Assembly (NCBI GenBank): GCA_050694015.1 | Contig: JBOGWY010000068.1 | Coordinates: 1 to 8,847 of the forward strand | Origin: JBOGWY01 sp050694015 | GTDB taxonomy: Bacteria > Actinomycetota > CADDZG01 > WHSQ01 | DNA: 8,847 nt | Direction of reading: 5' to 3' | Shown here: piece by piece, positions 7,525 to 8,847 of the stretch | How positions within the stretch are numbered: position 1 is the stretch's first letter | How the letters are laid out: each line of letters opens with the position of its first letter | Notes under the pieces: model-generated | What the model was told of the DNA's origin: nothing | What the model saw: only the letters and a program-made list of their open reading frames with translations | Database searches by the model: none | Program-made: the position numbers and the translations under genes

Positions 7525-8667
7525 TCACTCCTCTACTTCGATCCGCTCCATCCACGCGAACGGATCCTTGATCTCCTCGATCGTCGGAAGGTTGTCGGGA
7601 GCTTCCCACACGCGGTTCAACGCGTCCATATTGCGAAGCTCGACGATCGCGGCCACGAACGTCGCGCCCGATTGTTCGAGCGCGCGGTCGAAGCTGATAC
7701 CGAGCATCGCGTCGAGCATCGTCTCGCCGTCGGTGGGTGAAGCGGCCCGCCGGCGCATCCCCTCTTCGATGCGTGACGCATCGCCGACGAGCGTCTGCAT
7801 CACCGCCGTTGACGAATGATGCGCGTAACCCTCCAGAACCGCGGTGAATGCGCGGAGACGTTCCAGAGCGCGCCGGTGCCGCTCGGTCTGGACGATGGGC
7901 AACATCTCGGCCCCCTCGAGACCCTGCTGTAAGGCTTCAGGGCCGCGCGTCTGTAGCTCGGCGAGGCGCCGTTCGAGGTCGGATGCGTCGATCTCGATCG
8001 AGTCGACGAGTTCGATGAAAAGGCTGCGGCGGTAGCGGCCGACCCACGGATGCGTGGCCATGACGATGTGTCGCGAGACGTCGTGCAGCGCGAGCCATCT
8101 GCGGAACGTCGCCACGTCGAGGTCGTACTCGGACGCGACGCGCTCGATCGTGGCGCCGACGAAGAACAGGTGCCCGTCGTCGTCACGGGGGATCGGCGGG
8201 TCATAGCGGCCCATCGACTCGCGGGCGATCTGGCCGACCAGCGTGCCGGCCTGCATCCCTAAGAGCAGGGGCGCGATCTGCCCCATCACGGCCCCCATCT
8301 GGTCGACCTCGTCCCCCCGGTCGCCGGCGAAGCTCGTCACCTGGTCCGAGAACCGCTGCGCCAGGTGGGAAAGCAGCCAGTTCCAGCCCTCCAGGGTGCG
8401 CCGGACCCACGCTCGGGGATCGGTCACTTCCGTCCGGGCAGGTTCCTCCAACGCCAGCCGCGTGTAGCCCGAGACGAGCAACTCGGCGGAATGCACCGCT
8501 TCCTGCAACTCGCGAGCCGCGTCGAGATCGCCCCCCGATCCACCCAGGTCCTGTGTCACGGCGGTCGCCACCTGGCGGGCGATCTCCATGTTCAGCGGAC
8601 CCTCGCCCGAGGCAAGGATCTTCTGGATCTCGCGGAACAGGGGGATGTCGAACGGGTCCTGGCTCAT
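7525..8667 (-). CDS. DUF2342/zincin_2 family protein with degenerate HExxH
   Basis: A 380-residue protein of the actinobacterial DUF2342 (zincin_2) family, predicted metal peptidases of unknown function; one branch is annotated as F420-biosynthesis associated. The opening DPFDIPLFREIQKIL and NMEIARQVA resemble the 'putative hydrolase' branch more than the F420 branch. Recognisable family blocks are GMQAGTLVGQIARESMGRYD (137-156), LLF-like HLFFV (166-170), the helix WLALHDVSRH (191-200) followed by HPWVGRYRRSLF, and LEGYAHH (278-284), likely the third-ligand region. In usual members the helix reads HEVTH; here it is H195-D-V-S-R199, so both the catalytic Glu and the second zinc His are changed, and peptidase activity is doubtful. 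The ATG at 8667 is chosen because family similarity starts there, with no Shine-Dalgarno site and a -10-like TATCCT 11 nt upstream. It heads a two-gene unit with the LarA-like gene. Confidence 0.85.
   Translation of the reverse strand: MSQDPFDIPLFREIQKILASGEGPLNMEIARQVATAVTQDLGGSGGDLDAARELQEAVHSAELLVSGYTRLALEEPARTEVTDPRAWVRRTLEGWNWLLSHLAQRFSDQVTSFAGDRGDEVDQMGAVMGQIAPLLLGMQAGTLVGQIARESMGRYDPPIPRDDDGHLFFVGATIERVASEYDLDVATFRRWLALHDVSRHIVMATHPWVGRYRRSLFIELVDSIEIDASDLERRLAELQTRGPEALQQGLEGAEMLPIVQTERHRRALERLRAFTAVLEGYAHHSSTAVMQTLVGDASRIEEGMRRRAASPTDGETMLDAMLGISFDRALEQSGATFVAAIVELRNMDALNRVWEAPDNLPTIEEIKDPFAWMERIEVEE
7528..7534 (-). promoter_or_regulatory. Shine-Dalgarno site deciding the GTG start of the LarA-like gene
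   Basis: On the minus strand AGAGGAG lies in the last codons of the DUF2342 gene, 5 nt before the GTG at 7522. It is the strongest ribosome-binding site in the window. It fixes the non-ATG start and implies that terminating ribosomes can restart on the LarA-like gene. Confidence 0.65.
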
Positions 8668-8704
8668 GTCTGAACACGAGGATAGGCCGGTACGCTGCGT
8701 ACGC
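8668..8704. promoter_or_regulatory. Divergent promoter region with nested palindromes
   Basis: These 37 bp separate the start codons of two divergent genes and must hold signals for both unless promoters lie inside the genes. On the plus strand TACGCT (8691-8696) fits the actinobacterial -10 pattern TAnnnT and ends 8 nt before the SDR ATG, which would give a leaderless mRNA. On the minus strand TATCCT (8684-8679) ends 11 nt before the other ATG. GTACGC-T-GCGTAC (8690-8702) is a perfect inverted repeat and overlaps the palindrome GCGTACGC (8697-8704), a possible operator. Neither direction has a clear -35 or Shine-Dalgarno site. Confidence 0.4.
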
Positions 8705-8847
8705 ATGAGCGCTACGAAGAAGACCCCGCTGACCGTCGCCGTCACCGGCGCCTCGGGATACATCGCGCAGCGACTGATCGGCCAACTCGTCGAGGATCCC
8801 GCCGTCGAGCGGATCATCGGCTTCGACGTTCGAACGCCGGCCTTCAC
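8705..8847 (+). CDS. NAD(P)-binding extended SDR / epimerase-like protein, N-terminal part
   Basis: Only the first 47 codons are in the window; the gene runs off the right edge. Residues 9-22 form the first beta strand and nucleotide-binding loop, VAVTGASGYIAQRL, the TGxxGxxG dinucleotide motif of extended short-chain dehydrogenases with Ala in place of the third Gly. The second strand ends IIGFD with D41, an acidic residue at the position that usually selects NAD over NADP. This is typical of nucleoside-diphosphate-sugar epimerases and related NAD-dependent enzymes, but the catalytic YxxxK and substrate region are outside the window, so the reaction cannot be named. The ATG at 8705 has no Shine-Dalgarno site and may be leaderless. 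It is divergent from the DUF2342 gene. Confidence 0.75.
   Translation, partial: MSATKKTPLTVAVTGASGYIAQRLIGQLVEDPAVERIIGFDVRTPAF

Noticed and set aside
6491..7819. 442-codon open frame on the + strand opposite the LarA-like gene
   Set aside because: It has the Arg/Val/His-rich composition of an antisense shadow in high-GC DNA, while the minus-strand frame carries clear LarA motifs.

Overview
This is a dense, high-GC window with no intergenic gap over about 50 bp. It most likely comes from an actinobacterium (Actinomycetota). The best taxonomic pointer is the 380-residue DUF2342/zincin_2 protein, a family largely confined to that phylum. The GC-rich third codon positions and a possible leaderless start also fit. 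I cannot place it to order. No RNA genes, insertion sequences, CRISPR arrays or tRNAs are visible.

Left part (48-6143, + strand): three tightly spaced genes that look co-transcribed. They are a small cytoplasmic YfcE/MJ0936-type metallophosphoesterase, a secreted GH92 family alpha-mannosidase with a C-terminal Ig-like domain, and a secreted 977-residue neutral-ceramidase-like protein. The two exported enzymes have no Shine-Dalgarno sequence. Their upstream leaders share ATCACCCG, and both carry CGAACC at exactly the same distance from the ATG. They may act together outside the cell on glycoconjugates or glycolipids, but no transporter or regulator in the window proves this.

Right part (6140-8667, - strand): a two-gene unit of the zincin_2/DUF2342 protein followed 2 bp later by a LarA-like (DUF2088) protein of the nickel-pincer racemase superfamily. 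It converges on the ceramidase-like gene, and the two stop codons overlap in the palindrome CTAG. A 37-bp divergent intergenic region with nested palindromes separates this unit from an NAD-binding extended SDR (8705 onward, +), which is cut by the window edge.

The recurring theme is enzymes with altered active sites. The ceramidase-like protein keeps its apparent zinc ligands but has GDVGSA where ceramidases have GDVSPN, plus a large insertion. The LarA-like protein keeps the cofactor lysine and two histidines but has Ser where LarA has its second catalytic His. The zincin_2 protein has HDVSR instead of HExxH. These three are the best candidates for undescribed chemistry here. No multi-gene system of a clearly new type is visible.
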